Positions 16,636 to 25,067 of a stretch of DNA of 64,000 bases are shown piece after piece. Made by a program: the position numbers and the translations under genes. The DNA is taken from assembly GCA_965198565.1 (NCBI GenBank), contig OZ240665.1, positions 3,720,001 to 3,784,000 on the forward strand. The letters run 5' to 3'. Source of the DNA: LMUY01 sp965198565 (GTDB lineage: Bacteria; Pseudomonadota; Alphaproteobacteria; Acetobacterales; Acetobacteraceae). Positions within the stretch are counted from its first letter, which is position 1, and each line of letters opens with the position of its first letter. The notes beneath the pieces were generated by a model. It did no database searches. It worked only from the letters and a program-made list of their open reading frames with translations, and was not told the origin of the DNA.

Positions 16636-16938
16636 TCAGCCGTGCGCGGCTGGCTTGAACGCCGCGGCCTGCTCGGGCGAGGCGGGCCGCTGGTGCAGCG
16701 CCTGCCACTCCTTGTAGGGCATGCCGTAGACGATCTCGCGCGCCTCCGGGTCCGAGAGCGGCAGCTCGCGCGCCTCGGCGGCCTCGCGATACCAGCGGCT
16801 GAGACAGTTGCGGCAGAACCCCGCCAAGTGCATCAGGTCGATGTTCTGCACGTCGGTGCGCTCGCGCAGGTGCTCGACGAGGCGGCGGAAGGCGGCGGCC
16901 TCGAGCTCGGTGCGGGTCGCCGGGTCGAATTCGGTCAT
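16636..16938 (-). CDS. DUF1244 domain protein
   Basis: A 100-residue cytosolic protein with the DUF1244 signature: FRRLVEHLRERTDVQNIDLM, AGFCRNCLSRWYREAAE and EAREIVYGMPYKEWQALHQ. The CRNC pair may bind metal or form a disulphide. The family is widespread in proteobacteria and uncharacterised. It is the first gene of a two-gene unit with the MFS transporter. Confidence 0.93.
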   Translation of the reverse strand: MTEFDPATRTELEAAAFRRLVEHLRERTDVQNIDLMHLAGFCRNCLSRWYREAAEARELPLSDPEAREIVYGMPYKEWQALHQRPASPEQAAAFKPAAHG

Positions 16939-17035
16939 GGCGGTGCTCCTTCCGCCCTAACATGGCGCGAGCCAGCGTCCTTCGCCATACTCGGCGGTGC
17001 GCATTCTACCGCGCAGGCACATCGGAGGAGTGACG

Positions 17036-18466
17036 ATGGCACAGCCGAAATTGCGCCGCCGCCGGCGCACCAAAATCGTGGCCACGGTCGGCCCGGCGAG
17101 CAGCACGCCCGAGATGCTGGGCCGCTTGTTCCGCGGCGGTGCGGACGTGTTCCGGCTGAACTTCAGCCACGGCGCGCACGAGGACCATGCCGCGCGCATC
17201 GCCACCATCCGGGCGCTGGAGCAGGAAGCAGGCCGCCCGATCGGCATCCTGGCCGACGTGCAGGGGCCGAAGCTGCGGGTGGGCCGGTTCCAGGGCGGCC
17301 GCGTCGCGCTGCAAACCGGGCACGAGTTCCGGCTCGACCTCTCGCCCGTGCCGGGCGACGCCCGCCGGGTGCAACTGCCGCACCCCGAGATCATGCAGGC
17401 GGCGGCCATCGGCACCACCCTGCTGCTGGACGACGGCAAGCTGCGGCTGCGCGTGGTGCACAAGCGCGACGACCATCTGGAATGCGAGATCGTCACCGGG
17501 GGGCCGCTGTCGGACCGCAAGGGCGTGAACGTGCCGGACGTGGTGCTGCCGATCCCGGCGCTGACCGAGAAGGACCATGCCGACCTGCGCTTCGCCCTGC
17601 AGCACGGGGTGGATTACATCGGGCTCTCCTTCGTGCAGCGGGCGGAGGACGTGGCCGAAGCGCGCAACATCGCCGGCGGCCGCGCCTGGATCATGACCAA
17701 GCTCGAGAAACCGCAGGCGCTGGACAACCTGGACGAGATCCTCGAACTGTCGGACGCCGTGATGGTGGCGCGCGGGGACCTGGGCGTGGAGCTGCCGCCA
17801 GAGGAGGTGCCGCTGGCGCAAAAGCGCATCGTGCGCGCGGCCCGGCAGCGCGGCCTGCCTGTGGTGGTGGCGACCCAGATGCTGGAGAGCATGATCAGCG
17901 CCCCCTCCCCCACCCGCGCCGAGGCGTCGGACGTGGCGACGGCGGTGTTCGACGGCGCCGACGCGGTGATGCTGAGCGCCGAGACCGCCGCCGGGCAGTA
18001 TCCCTACGAGGCGGTGAACATGATGGACCGCATCGTCGACCGGGTGGAGCAGGACGCGAACTGGCGCGAGCTGTGCGAGTCGGGCCGGCCGCAGCCGGAG
18101 CACACGGTGGCGGACGCGATCGCCGATGCGGCGCGGCAGATCGGCAAGACCATCGGCGCGCGGGTGATCGCGGCCTACACCATGTCGGGCAGCACCGCAC
18201 TGCGGATCGCGCGGACCCGGCCGGACTGCCCGATCCTGGGGCTGACCACGTCGCAGGAGACGGCGCGCCGGATGGCGGTGGTGTGGGGCGTGCATGCCGT
18301 GGTGACGGGCGAGACGCACACCATGACGGAGACGGTGAACCGCGCGGTGCGCCTGGCGCGGACCGAGGGGTTCGCCAAGAGCGGCGACGAGGTGGTAGTG
18401 GCGGCGGGGATTCCGTTTGGGCAGGCGGGGACGACGAACGCGCTGCGGGTCGCGACGGTGCGGTAG
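17036..18466 (+). CDS. pyk: pyruvate kinase
   Basis: A 476-residue glycolytic enzyme transferring phosphate from phosphoenolpyruvate to ADP. Motifs: RRTKIVATVGPASS, FRLNFSHG, ADVQGPKLRVG, the active-site stretch WIMTKLEKPQALDNLDEI, MVARGDLGVELPPEEVP, and ATQMLESMI. The C-terminal regulatory domain keeps AYTMSGSTALRIA and the end GTTNALRVATV. The ATG at 17036 has a strong GGAGG site 7 nt upstream. The gene is monocistronic and divergent from DUF1244. Confidence 0.96.
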   Translation: MAQPKLRRRRRTKIVATVGPASSTPEMLGRLFRGGADVFRLNFSHGAHEDHAARIATIRALEQEAGRPIGILADVQGPKLRVGRFQGGRVALQTGHEFRLDLSPVPGDARRVQLPHPEIMQAAAIGTTLLLDDGKLRLRVVHKRDDHLECEIVTGGPLSDRKGVNVPDVVLPIPALTEKDHADLRFALQHGVDYIGLSFVQRAEDVAEARNIAGGRAWIMTKLEKPQALDNLDEILELSDAVMVARGDLGVELPPEEVPLAQKRIVRAARQRGLPVVVATQMLESMISAPSPTRAEASDVATAVFDGADAVMLSAETAAGQYPYEAVNMMDRIVDRVEQDANWRELCESGRPQPEHTVADAIADAARQIGKTIGARVIAAYTMSGSTALRIARTRPDCPILGLTTSQETARRMAVVWGVHAVVTGETHTMTETVNRAVRLARTEGFAKSGDEVVVAAGIPFGQAGTTNALRVATVR

Positions 18467-18489
18467 TCTAAAAAGACGGGGGCGGCACG

Positions 18490-19092
18490 ATGGCCAGGAG
18501 CCAGATAACTGTGGAAGAACTCTATCCGGGATACGTGCTGCAAGGAGCCGGCGGCTTTAAGATCAATGGATTTGCCCATACGTCTCCAAAGAAAGGGACG
18601 GCAATACGGCCTCAGAAAGAAGGGCAGGTAGTAGCTGGATTTTGGAATTTTGGTCCTTTGTGTTTCTTCGTTCGACAGAGCGGCGGGACTAGTTATCCGG
18701 AATTTAGCTTTCGACCGCTTACAACCCAGTTCCTGGCCAATGCCATCCAAAACGATGCCAAGTTTGAATTCTCGCTAGCTCAACCACGTGTAGGAGATGT
18801 GACATATGTCTCCGGCACCGAAGGGCGAGACTACGGGTGGCAAGTCTGTCAGGGTATCAATACGCTTAACGGGAGCGGGGGCTGGGGCAAGGAAGGCCTT
18901 CACCTTAGAATAAGTGGAGAACTTTATGACAAGTCGGCTGTTCTCGACAGAACCATGCCAGAAGAGTTCAACCAAGCCTCATACTTTCTAGAACTTGACA
19001 TTCCATGGTCAGTTTTAAGATTCATGTTTTATGATAAGATTGATTTTCTAATCTCGAACTACATGACTTATGGCTCTTCAAAGTCCACGTAA
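18490..19092 (+). CDS. unknown 200-residue protein, low GC
   Basis: I do not recognise this protein. It is rich in Gly and aromatics, has no signal peptide and ends in a hydrophobic stretch (SYFLELDIPWSVLRFMFYDKIDFLISNY). Base composition drops to roughly 50% GC, and AT-rich codons (AGA, TTA, ATA) are frequent, unlike the flanking genes, so it was probably acquired by transfer. It starts 23 nt after pyk, and hairpin repeats and a toxin-antitoxin pair follow. Confidence 0.65.
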   Translation: MARSQITVEELYPGYVLQGAGGFKINGFAHTSPKKGTAIRPQKEGQVVAGFWNFGPLCFFVRQSGGTSYPEFSFRPLTTQFLANAIQNDAKFEFSLAQPRVGDVTYVSGTEGRDYGWQVCQGINTLNGSGGWGKEGLHLRISGELYDKSAVLDRTMPEEFNQASYFLELDIPWSVLRFMFYDKIDFLISNYMTYGSSKST

Positions 19093-19120
19093 GTTCGCCA
19101 CTTGAGCCCTCTTCCCGCAA

Positions 19121-19278
19121 CTCTAGAGCATGATTGCTTCTGATAGGCGAAGCAATCATGCTCTAACTCTTTGTTTGAGAGGTTGATTCACGCATCAGGT
19201 TGTTTCAACCTGATGCGATCAGGCTCTAGCGAGCATCTTTACCGGTCAGGTGACCACACCTGATCCGGTGATGCCCTA
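19121..19278. repeat. composite hairpin repeat, uninterrupted copy
   Basis: Contains a perfect 15-bp hairpin AGAGCATGATTGCTT/AAGCAATCATGCTCT (19125-19139/19150-19164) followed by CTCTTTGTTTG, then a second palindrome GCATCAGGTTG/CAACCTGATGC (19192-19216). It ends with GCATCTTTACCGG...CAGGTGACCACACCTGATCCGGTGATGC. The same terminal block occurs near 59301-59332 and 59505-59516, where it is split by a miniature element. It abuts the yoeB stop codon. Confidence 0.8.
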
Positions 19279-19548
19279 ATAGTGATAGCGGCACTGGATG
19301 ATCTCGACGCGCTGGTCGTCGCCTCGGCGTCCCTGCACCCGGTAGACCAGCCGATGCTCGGCCGTGATTCGGCGCGACCACCATCCCGATAGATCGCCCT
19401 TCAGCCCCTCCGGCTTGCCGAGACCGGTGAACGGGTGCCTGCGCGCATCCTCGATAAGTTCGTTGAGCCGCTGGAGCGTGCCGCCATCGGCCTGCGCCGC
19501 CCAGTGCAGGTAATCCTCCCAGCCGTCATCGGTGAACCAGACATTCAC
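19276..19548 (-). CDS. yoeB: YoeB-family mRNA endonuclease toxin
   Basis: A 90-residue toxin of the YoeB/Txe group. YoeB binds the ribosome and cleaves mRNA in the A site. The catalytic features are present: Glu in KPEGLKGDLSGWWSRRIT, Arg in SRRITAEHRLVYRV, and the C-terminal RYHY with the His-Tyr pair. Its ATG overlaps the antitoxin stop by 4 nt (ATGA), the normal antitoxin-first layout. The stop codon falls in the flanking composite repeat. Confidence 0.93.
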   Translation of the reverse strand: MNVWFTDDGWEDYLHWAAQADGGTLQRLNELIEDARRHPFTGLGKPEGLKGDLSGWWSRRITAEHRLVYRVQGRRGDDQRVEIIQCRYHY

Positions 19549-19808
19549 CCTTTGGCCGGCAGCAAGTCACGCGGGCTGGCCTGCGCCGCCTGCGCTTGCT
19601 GCAGGCCGCGAAGCAGCCGTTCGGCATTGCGCGGGCTACTCAGCAGGTGCACCGTTTCTTGCCAGCCGGCGAACTCGGCTTCGGCGACCAGGACCACATT
19701 GCCTTTGCCGCCCTGCCTGGTGACGACGACCGGGGCGCGGGTCTCCTGCACCTCGTCCAGGTAACGGGACAGGTTCTGCCGTAGGTCGGTGTAAGATACG
19801 TGGGTCAC
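19545..19808 (-). CDS. yefM: YefM/Phd-family antitoxin
   Basis: An 87-residue antitoxin with a Phd/YefM N-terminal DNA-binding part (VSYTDLRQNLSRYLDEVQETRAPVVVTRQG) and a charged C-terminal region (WQETVHLLSSPRNAERLLRGL) that wraps the toxin. It overlaps yoeB by 4 nt. Such pairs usually repress their own promoter; an operator is not obvious in the ~70 nt between this start and the rho terminator. The track RDLLPAKG at the end is typical of disordered YefM tails. Confidence 0.92.
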   Translation of the reverse strand: MTHVSYTDLRQNLSRYLDEVQETRAPVVVTRQGGKGNVVLVAEAEFAGWQETVHLLSSPRNAERLLRGLQQAQAAQASPRDLLPAKG

Positions 19809-19876
19809 GTGGCACCTCTCGGTGCCTTATAGCACAAGTACCGCTTTCTGTACGGATTTCTCACCAAAAGATATCC

Positions 19877-19894
19877 ATGCCGTCGGGACGGCAT
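19877..19894 (-). terminator. likely rho-gene terminator hairpin
   Basis: The palindrome ATGCCGTC/GACGGCAT lies directly after the rho stop codon on the minus strand and is followed by GGATATCTTTTGG. The stem is strong but the T-run is weak. Confidence 0.5.
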
Positions 19895-21168
19895 TACGTA
19901 TTCATCGCGTCGAAGAAGTCCTGGTTGGTCTTGCTGTATTTCAGCTTGTCCAGCAGGAAGTCCATCGCGTCGGTGGTGCCCATCGGGTTCAGGATGCGGC
20001 GCAGCACCCACATCTTGGACAACATGCCGCGCTCCACCAGCAGTTCCTCCTTGCGGGTGCCGCTCTTGGTGATGTCGATGGCGGGGAAGGTGCGCTTGTC
20101 CGACAGCTTGCGGTCGAGGATGATCTCGCTGTTGCCGGTGCCCTTGAACTCCTCGAAGATCACCTCGTCCATGCGGCTGCCGGTGTCGATCAGCGCGGTG
20201 GCGATGATGGTGAGGCTGCCGCCCTCCTCGATGTTGCGGGCGGCGCCGAAGAACCGCTTGGGGCGCTGCAGCGCGTTGGCGTCGACGCCGCCGGTCAGCA
20301 CCTTGCCGCTCGACGGCACCACGGTGTTGTAGGCCCGCGCCAGTCGGGTGATGCTGTCGAGCAGGATCACCACGTCGCGCTTGTGCTCCACCAGCCGCTT
20401 GGCCTTTTCCAGCACCATCTCCGTCACCTGCACGTGCCGGGTGGCAGGCTCGTCGAACGTGCTGGCGACCACCTCGCCCTTCACCGAGCGGGACATGTCG
20501 GTCACTTCTTCGGGCCGCTCGTCGATCAGCAGCACGAGCAGGAATACCTCGGGATGGTTCTCGGCGATGGCGGTGGCCATGTTCTGCAGCATCACCGTCT
20601 TGCCCGTCCGCGGCGGCGCCACGATGAGCGCGCGCTGCCCCATGCCGATCGGGGTGATGAGGTCGATCACCCGGGGTGTCAGGTCCTTGCCGGGCCCTTT
20701 GGCGACGGACTGGAAGTTCTCCACCTCCATCTTGAGCCGGCGGTCCGGATACAGCGGGGTGAGGTTGTCGAAGTTGATGCGGTGCTTGACCGCGTCGGGC
20801 GGCTCGAAATTGATCGTGTTGGGCTTCAGCAGGGCGAAGTAGCGCTCGCCGTCCTTGGGGGCGCGGATTTGGCCCTCGACGCTGTCCCCGGTGCGCAGGG
20901 CGAAGCGGCGCACTTGGCTCGGGCTGATGTAGATGTCGTCCGGGCCCGGCAGGTAGTTGGCCTGGGCGCTGCGCAGGAAGCCGAAGCCGTCGGGCAGGAT
21001 TTCCAGGGTGCCTTCGCCGTGGATGGCCTGCTCGTTGTCGGCGAGGTTCTTCAGGATGGCGAACATCATGTCCTGCTTGCGCAGGGTGGACGCGTTCTCG
21101 ATCTGCAACGATTCGGCGAAGGAAAGCAGGTCGGACGGGGATTTTGCCTTGAGTTCGGCAAGGTGCAT
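19894..21168 (-). CDS. rho: transcription termination factor Rho
   Basis: A 424-residue hexameric RNA-dependent ATPase. N-terminal MHLAELKAKSPSDLLSFAE, RNA-binding cold-shock-like domain (EGTLEILPDGFGFLRS, DDIYISPSQVRRF), Walker A APPRTGKT, Walker B VVILLDSITRLARAYN, and Q/R-loop regions (VPSSGKVLTGGVD) are all clear. I chose MHLAELK at 21168, the family start, over an upstream in-frame ATG at 21252. In alphaproteobacteria rho often sits next to hemJ; here a DUF433 gene lies between them on the other strand. The ~280-nt upstream region may hold autoregulatory sequences, but none is clear. Confidence 0.97.
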   Translation of the reverse strand: MHLAELKAKSPSDLLSFAESLQIENASTLRKQDMMFAILKNLADNEQAIHGEGTLEILPDGFGFLRSAQANYLPGPDDIYISPSQVRRFALRTGDSVEGQIRAPKDGERYFALLKPNTINFEPPDAVKHRINFDNLTPLYPDRRLKMEVENFQSVAKGPGKDLTPRVIDLITPIGMGQRALIVAPPRTGKTVMLQNMATAIAENHPEVFLLVLLIDERPEEVTDMSRSVKGEVVASTFDEPATRHVQVTEMVLEKAKRLVEHKRDVVILLDSITRLARAYNTVVPSSGKVLTGGVDANALQRPKRFFGAARNIEEGGSLTIIATALIDTGSRMDEVIFEEFKGTGNSEIILDRKLSDKRTFPAIDITKSGTRKEELLVERGMLSKMWVLRRILNPMGTTDAMDFLLDKLKYSKTNQDFFDAMNT

Positions 21169-21446
21169 GGGCGTGGAGCCTCGGTGGACGGGGTGGGAGC
21201 AGAGGAACGCTGCTGCCGGTCTGTCGGTCCTATGGGCGGCTGGGCCGCGCACGACGACTATCCGGGCGGGTGGAGAAAGACGCCGGGTCGATTGAACCCG
21301 GCCGCCTGGAGCAACCTACGCACGGTCAAGCGGCCGCGTCAACCTTGGGGTTGGGAGCTGGCAGGCTTTGTGCCACTTTAGCCCAGCGCGGTGGGGCGGT
21401 CGGCAAGCCGCTTTGCCAAGCGACTTGGTGGTTTAGGCGAGTCTCG

Positions 21447-21668
21447 ATGCCAACTGAATCTGTCATCTCCAAAGACCCGGACGTACTTGGCGGCCGACCG
21501 GTGTTCCGCGGCCTTGGCGGCCGACCGGTGTTCCGCGGCACGCGTGTTCCAGTAGAGGTTCTGTTCGAGAACCTGGAGGATGGCCTCTCCCTCGACGAAA
21601 TCGTGACCAGCTATCCGAGTCTCGAAAAGCGTGATCTGATCGCTTGCCTTGCGGCGGCCTACGTGTAG
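21447..21668 (+). CDS. DUF433 protein with a duplicated core
   Basis: A 73-residue protein of the DUF433 family, small winged-helix-like proteins that often act as antitoxins for PIN-domain or DUF5615 toxins. It contains VISKDPDVLGGRPVFRG, GTRVPVEVLFENLEDGLSLDEIVTSYPSL. The segment LGGRPVFRG occurs twice in tandem because of a perfect 27-bp duplication (21486-21512 and 21513-21539); family members normally have it once. No toxin gene follows: downstream is only a hairpin repeat and the convergent hemJ. It sits alone between rho and hemJ on the opposite strand. Confidence 0.8.
   Translation: MPTESVISKDPDVLGGRPVFRGLGGRPVFRGTRVPVEVLFENLEDGLSLDEIVTSYPSLEKRDLIACLAAAYV
21486..21539. repeat. perfect 27-bp in-frame tandem duplication
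   Basis: CTTGGCGGCCGACCGGTG... (27 bp) is present twice back to back with no mismatch, adding nine codons to the DUF433 gene. Confidence 0.95.
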
Positions 21669-21727
21669 CGACCCTTGTAGCGACCATTGCACGACGCAGG
21701 GGCAATGACGGCTGCGTCGGCGGAAGG

Positions 21728-21761
21728 CCCCTCACCCCTGCCCTCTCCCAGAGGGAGAGGG
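21728..21761. repeat. CCCTCTCCC/GGGAGAGGG hairpin at the hemJ 3' end
   Basis: A single unit: CCCCTCACCCC, then CCCTCTCCC-A-GAGGGAGAGGG. It lies between the convergent DUF433 and hemJ genes. Confidence 0.8.
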
Positions 21762-21773
21762 AGAAGCAAGGCG

Positions 21774-22226
21774 TCAGCCGGGCTGGACGATGGCCATGAT
21801 CACGATCACCACCATCAGCACCGTCGGAACCTCGTTGGCGTAGCGGTAGAACCGCTGCGGCCGCTGGTTGCGATCCTCCAGGAAGTCGCGGCGCCACTTG
21901 GACAAGGCGCCGTGAAACCCCGTCATCAGCACCGCGCCGGTGAGCTTCACATGCCACCAGGGCGCGCTCCAGTTCACCGCGCCGGGCGTCAGCACCATCA
22001 GGATGCCGAAGCTCCAGGCGGCGATCATCGCCGGGGTGGTGATCTGCTTCAGCAGCCGCCGCTCCATCACCTTGAAGCGCTCGCTCGCCTCGGAGCCGCG
22101 CGGCACCTGGCAGTGATACACATACAGCCGCGGCAAGTAGAACAGCCCCGCCATCCAGGCGATGATCGAGATCACATGGAGCGACTTCACCCAAAGAAAG
22201 TAGGGCGCCAGAGCCAGGATGGTCAC
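21774..22226 (-). CDS. hemJ: protoporphyrinogen IX oxidase HemJ
   Basis: A 150-residue inner-membrane protein with four transmembrane helices. HemJ oxidises protoporphyrinogen IX to protoporphyrin IX in haem synthesis. Typical features are YFLWVKSLHVISIIAWMAGLFYLPRLYVYH with the conserved His and Arg, WWHVKLTGAVLMTGFHGALSKWRRDF, and RYANEVPTVLMVVIVIMAIVQP. The GTG start at 22226 overlaps the dipeptidase stop by 4 nt. Proximity to rho is common in this class. Confidence 0.93.
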   Translation of the reverse strand: MTILALAPYFLWVKSLHVISIIAWMAGLFYLPRLYVYHCQVPRGSEASERFKVMERRLLKQITTPAMIAAWSFGILMVLTPGAVNWSAPWWHVKLTGAVLMTGFHGALSKWRRDFLEDRNQRPQRFYRYANEVPTVLMVVIVIMAIVQPG

Positions 22227-23257
22227 GCCGCGGCCGCCTCGGCCAGGCTCAGCAGGCGCAGGAAATTGCCGCCCCACAGCGCCGCGAGTTCGGAGGCGTC
22301 GTAGCCCCGGCGTTGCAGCTCGGCGGTGAGGTTGGGGCTCTGCGAGGCGTCCTGCCAGTCGTGCAAGGCGCCGCCGCCGTCGAAATCCGAGCTGATGCCG
22401 ACATGCTCGATGCCGCAGCGGCGGACGGCGTAGTCGACATGGTCCACGTAGTCGGCCACGGTCACGCGGTCCACCTTGCCGCCGGGCCGCAGGAACGAGG
22501 CGACGGCGGTAATCTGCACCACGCCGCCGGTGGCGCGCAGCACGTCCAACTGCTCGTCGTCCAGGTTGCGCGGCACGGGGCAGATGGCGTGGATGCAGGA
22601 ATGGGTGGCGACCACGGGCGTGCTGGACAGCTCGGCCGCCTGCAGCATGGTGGCCTTGGAGACGTGGCTGACATCGACCAGCATGCCGAGCCGGTTCAGC
22701 GCCGCCACCGCCTCGCGGCCGAGGGCGCTGAGGCCGCCATGCAGGGCCAGCCGGTCGCCCAGGTCGGCGCGCGGGTTGCTGCTGTCGGCCAGCATGTTGT
22801 GGCCGTTATGGGTGAGCGTGAGGTAGCGGGCGCCCAAGTCGCGCAACTGGGCCAGGCCGGCGATGTCCTCGCCCAGCACGTGGCCGTTTTCCACCGCGGG
22901 GATGACCACGCAGGCGCCCTGGGCCGCGGCGTCGCGGATGGCGCTGGCCTGGCTGGCGACGGTGGCGCGCAGGCCGTTGCGCTCGCCCGCCATGGCGCGG
23001 ATGGTGCCGAGCATGTCGGTCGCCCGGCGCCAGGCGCCACGCCAGCCCTCCGGCGTGCGCGGCCCTTGCGGGACGTAGGCGGCGAAGCAGCCGGCGCGCA
23101 GGCCGCCACGCGCCATCTTGCCGAAATCGACCCGGCGGCTGCTCGCGGCGAACGGGTCGGCGGGCTCCGGCCATGGGATGTCGATATGCGAGTCCAGCGT
23201 CAGCATGCTCGCGTGCAGGCTGGCGGCGCTTAGGCGGGTGTCAGCGGGTTGGCTCAT
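22223..23257 (-). CDS. membrane dipeptidase (renal dipeptidase family)
   Basis: A 344-residue metallo-dipeptidase of the peptidase M19 family, hydrolysing dipeptides including those with a D-residue. Zinc-site motifs: DSHIDIPWP (His and Asp), VENGHVLG (bridging Glu), LVDVSHVSKAT and VATHSCIHAICPVPRN (His ligands), and HVGISSDFDGGG. No signal peptide is visible, so it is cytosolic. It overlaps hemJ downstream. The start MSQPADTR at 23257 was chosen; an ATG 18 nt upstream is possible. Confidence 0.92.
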   Translation of the reverse strand: MSQPADTRLSAASLHASMLTLDSHIDIPWPEPADPFAASSRRVDFGKMARGGLRAGCFAAYVPQGPRTPEGWRGAWRRATDMLGTIRAMAGERNGLRATVASQASAIRDAAAQGACVVIPAVENGHVLGEDIAGLAQLRDLGARYLTLTHNGHNMLADSSNPRADLGDRLALHGGLSALGREAVAALNRLGMLVDVSHVSKATMLQAAELSSTPVVATHSCIHAICPVPRNLDDEQLDVLRATGGVVQITAVASFLRPGGKVDRVTVADYVDHVDYAVRRCGIEHVGISSDFDGGGALHDWQDASQSPNLTAELQRRGYDASELAALWGGNFLRLLSLAEAAAA

Positions 23258-23392
23258 CGCGTCTGGCCGGACCACGCCGGCCGCTCCTTGATCGTGGTTC
23301 GCGCAGAGAGTGCGCCCGTGTTTGGGATACCGCTAGAGGCGCCCCCGGGAAGGTGACGAGGGCGCCGTGGTGCGCTATGCAGCCTCGGGGAT

Positions 23393-23469
23393 GTCTCCGT
23401 AGCTCAGCAGGATAGAGCACAGGATTCCTAATCCTGGGGCCGTGGGTTCGAATCCCGCCGGGGACACCA
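23393..23469 (+). tRNA. tRNA-Arg (anticodon CCU)
   Basis: Full cloverleaf with encoded CCA: acceptor GTCTCCG pairs with CGGGGAC (one U-G), D-arm AGCTCAGCAGGATAGAGC, anticodon stem CAGGA/TCCTG with loop TTCCTAA (anticodon CCT), T-arm with GGTTCGAATCC. It reads the AGG codon. Confidence 0.96.
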
Positions 23470-23554
23470 GCCCCGCCCACGTCACGACACCCCCACACCT
23501 GACTTTCGCGCCGAAGGGTGGCAAGGTCGGCCGGCAAAGTGAGGAGAGCCCGGC

Positions 23555-25057
23555 GTGATCCAGCATGAGGTGACGGTGCATCCGGAGGCGGACCGCCTCC
23601 CCCGGGACGATCAGCTCGCCTGGAAGATCGCCGCCGTGGCCGCCGATCCCGTCCCGGTCGAGCCCGCCACGGCCGAGATGATCATCAACCGCATCATCGA
23701 CAACGCATCGGTGGCGGTCGCCGCGATCAACCGCAAGCCGGTCACCGCCGCGCGCTCGCAGGCCATCCGCCACCCTCGCGCGGGCGGTGCGACGGTGTTC
23801 GGCTGCGCGGCGGACGTGCGGGTGCATGCGGAGTGGGCGGCCTGGGCCAACGGCACCGCGGTGCGCGAGCTGGACTACCACGACACCTTCCTCGCCGCCG
23901 AATACAGCCACCCCGGCGACAACATCCCGCCGATCCTGGCCGTGGCGCAGCAGCTCGGCTGCGACGGCGCGGCGCTGCTCCGCGGCATCGCCACCGGCTA
24001 CGAAATCCAGGTGAACCTCGTGCGCGCGATCTGCCTGCACAAGCACAAGATCGACCACGTGGCCCATCTCGGGCCCTCCGTGGCGGCGGGGATCGGGGCG
24101 ATGCTGGGGCTGCCCACGCCCGTCATCTACCAGGCGGTGCAGCAGGCGCTGCACGTCACCACCGCGACCCGGCAGAGCCGCAAGGGCGAGATCAGTTCCT
24201 GGAAGGCGTTCGCGCCCTCGCATGCCGGCAAGCTCGCCATCGAGGCGGTGGACCGCGCCATGCTGGGGGAAGGCGCGCCCAGCCCGATCTACGAGGGCGA
24301 GGACAGCGTGATCGCCTGGATGCTGGACGGGAAGGCCGCCCACTACATCGTGCCCCTGCCCGCCCCCGGCGAGCCGAAGCGCGCCATCCTCGACACCTAC
24401 ACCAAGGAGCACTCGGCCGAGTATCAAAGCCAGGCGCTGATCGACCTCGCCTTCGACATGGGCCGCCGCGTCAGCAACTGGGACGACGTGGCCGAGATCG
24501 TGATCGAGACCAGCCACCACACGCACACCGTCATTGGCACCGGCGCGAATGACCCGCAGAAGATGGACCCGCACGCCAGCCGCGAGACGCTCGACCACTC
24601 GATCATGTACATCGTGGCGGTGGCGCTGCAGGATGGCGAATGGCACCACGTCCGCTCCTACCTGCCGGAACGTGCGGCGCGCCCCGATACGGTGGCGCTG
24701 TGGCACAAGATCCGCACGGTGGAGGACCCGCGCTGGACCGAGCGCTACCACGCCCTCGACCCGGCGGTGAAGGCGTTTGGCGCGCGCATCGAAATCCGCA
24801 TGAAGGATGGCAGCATCGTCGCCGACGAGCGCGCGGTCGCCAATGCGCACAGCCTGGGGCGCACGCCATGGCAGCGGGCGGACTACATCCGCAAGTTCCA
24901 GACGCTGACCGAGAGCGTGTTGGAGCCCTCGGAGAGCGGGCGCTTCCTGGCCTTGGTGCAGCGTTTGCCGAATTTGTCGGCCGAGCAGTTGAGCGGGCTC
25001 ACGGTGGCGCTGCCGCAGGGCACGCTGGCGGCGGCCGAAGCCCATGGCATTTTCTAA
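23555..25057 (+). CDS. prpD: 2-methylcitrate dehydratase (MmgE/PrpD family)
   Basis: A 500-residue protein that dehydrates 2-methylcitrate to 2-methyl-cis-aconitate in propionate degradation. PrpD hallmarks: ATAEMIINRIIDNASVAVAA, GAWANGTAVRELDYHDTFL-like AEWAAWANGTAVRELDYHD, SHPGDNIPPILAVAQ, GYEIQVNL, ISSWKAFAPSHAGKLA. The GTG start at 23555 has GAGGAG upstream. It is the first gene of prpD-prpC-prpB, with 10 nt to prpC. No prpR-type regulator is visible nearby. Confidence 0.94.
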   Translation: MIQHEVTVHPEADRLPRDDQLAWKIAAVAADPVPVEPATAEMIINRIIDNASVAVAAINRKPVTAARSQAIRHPRAGGATVFGCAADVRVHAEWAAWANGTAVRELDYHDTFLAAEYSHPGDNIPPILAVAQQLGCDGAALLRGIATGYEIQVNLVRAICLHKHKIDHVAHLGPSVAAGIGAMLGLPTPVIYQAVQQALHVTTATRQSRKGEISSWKAFAPSHAGKLAIEAVDRAMLGEGAPSPIYEGEDSVIAWMLDGKAAHYIVPLPAPGEPKRAILDTYTKEHSAEYQSQALIDLAFDMGRRVSNWDDVAEIVIETSHHTHTVIGTGANDPQKMDPHASRETLDHSIMYIVAVALQDGEWHHVRSYLPERAARPDTVALWHKIRTVEDPRWTERYHALDPAVKAFGARIEIRMKDGSIVADERAVANAHSLGRTPWQRADYIRKFQTLTESVLEPSESGRFLALVQRLPNLSAEQLSGLTVALPQGTLAAAEAHGIF

Positions 25058-25067
25058 GGAGCGTCCT

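Noticed and set aside
18490..19092. Phage or prophage remnant
   Set aside because: The gene is foreign in composition but no integrase, capsid or tail gene, or attachment repeat, is visible nearby.
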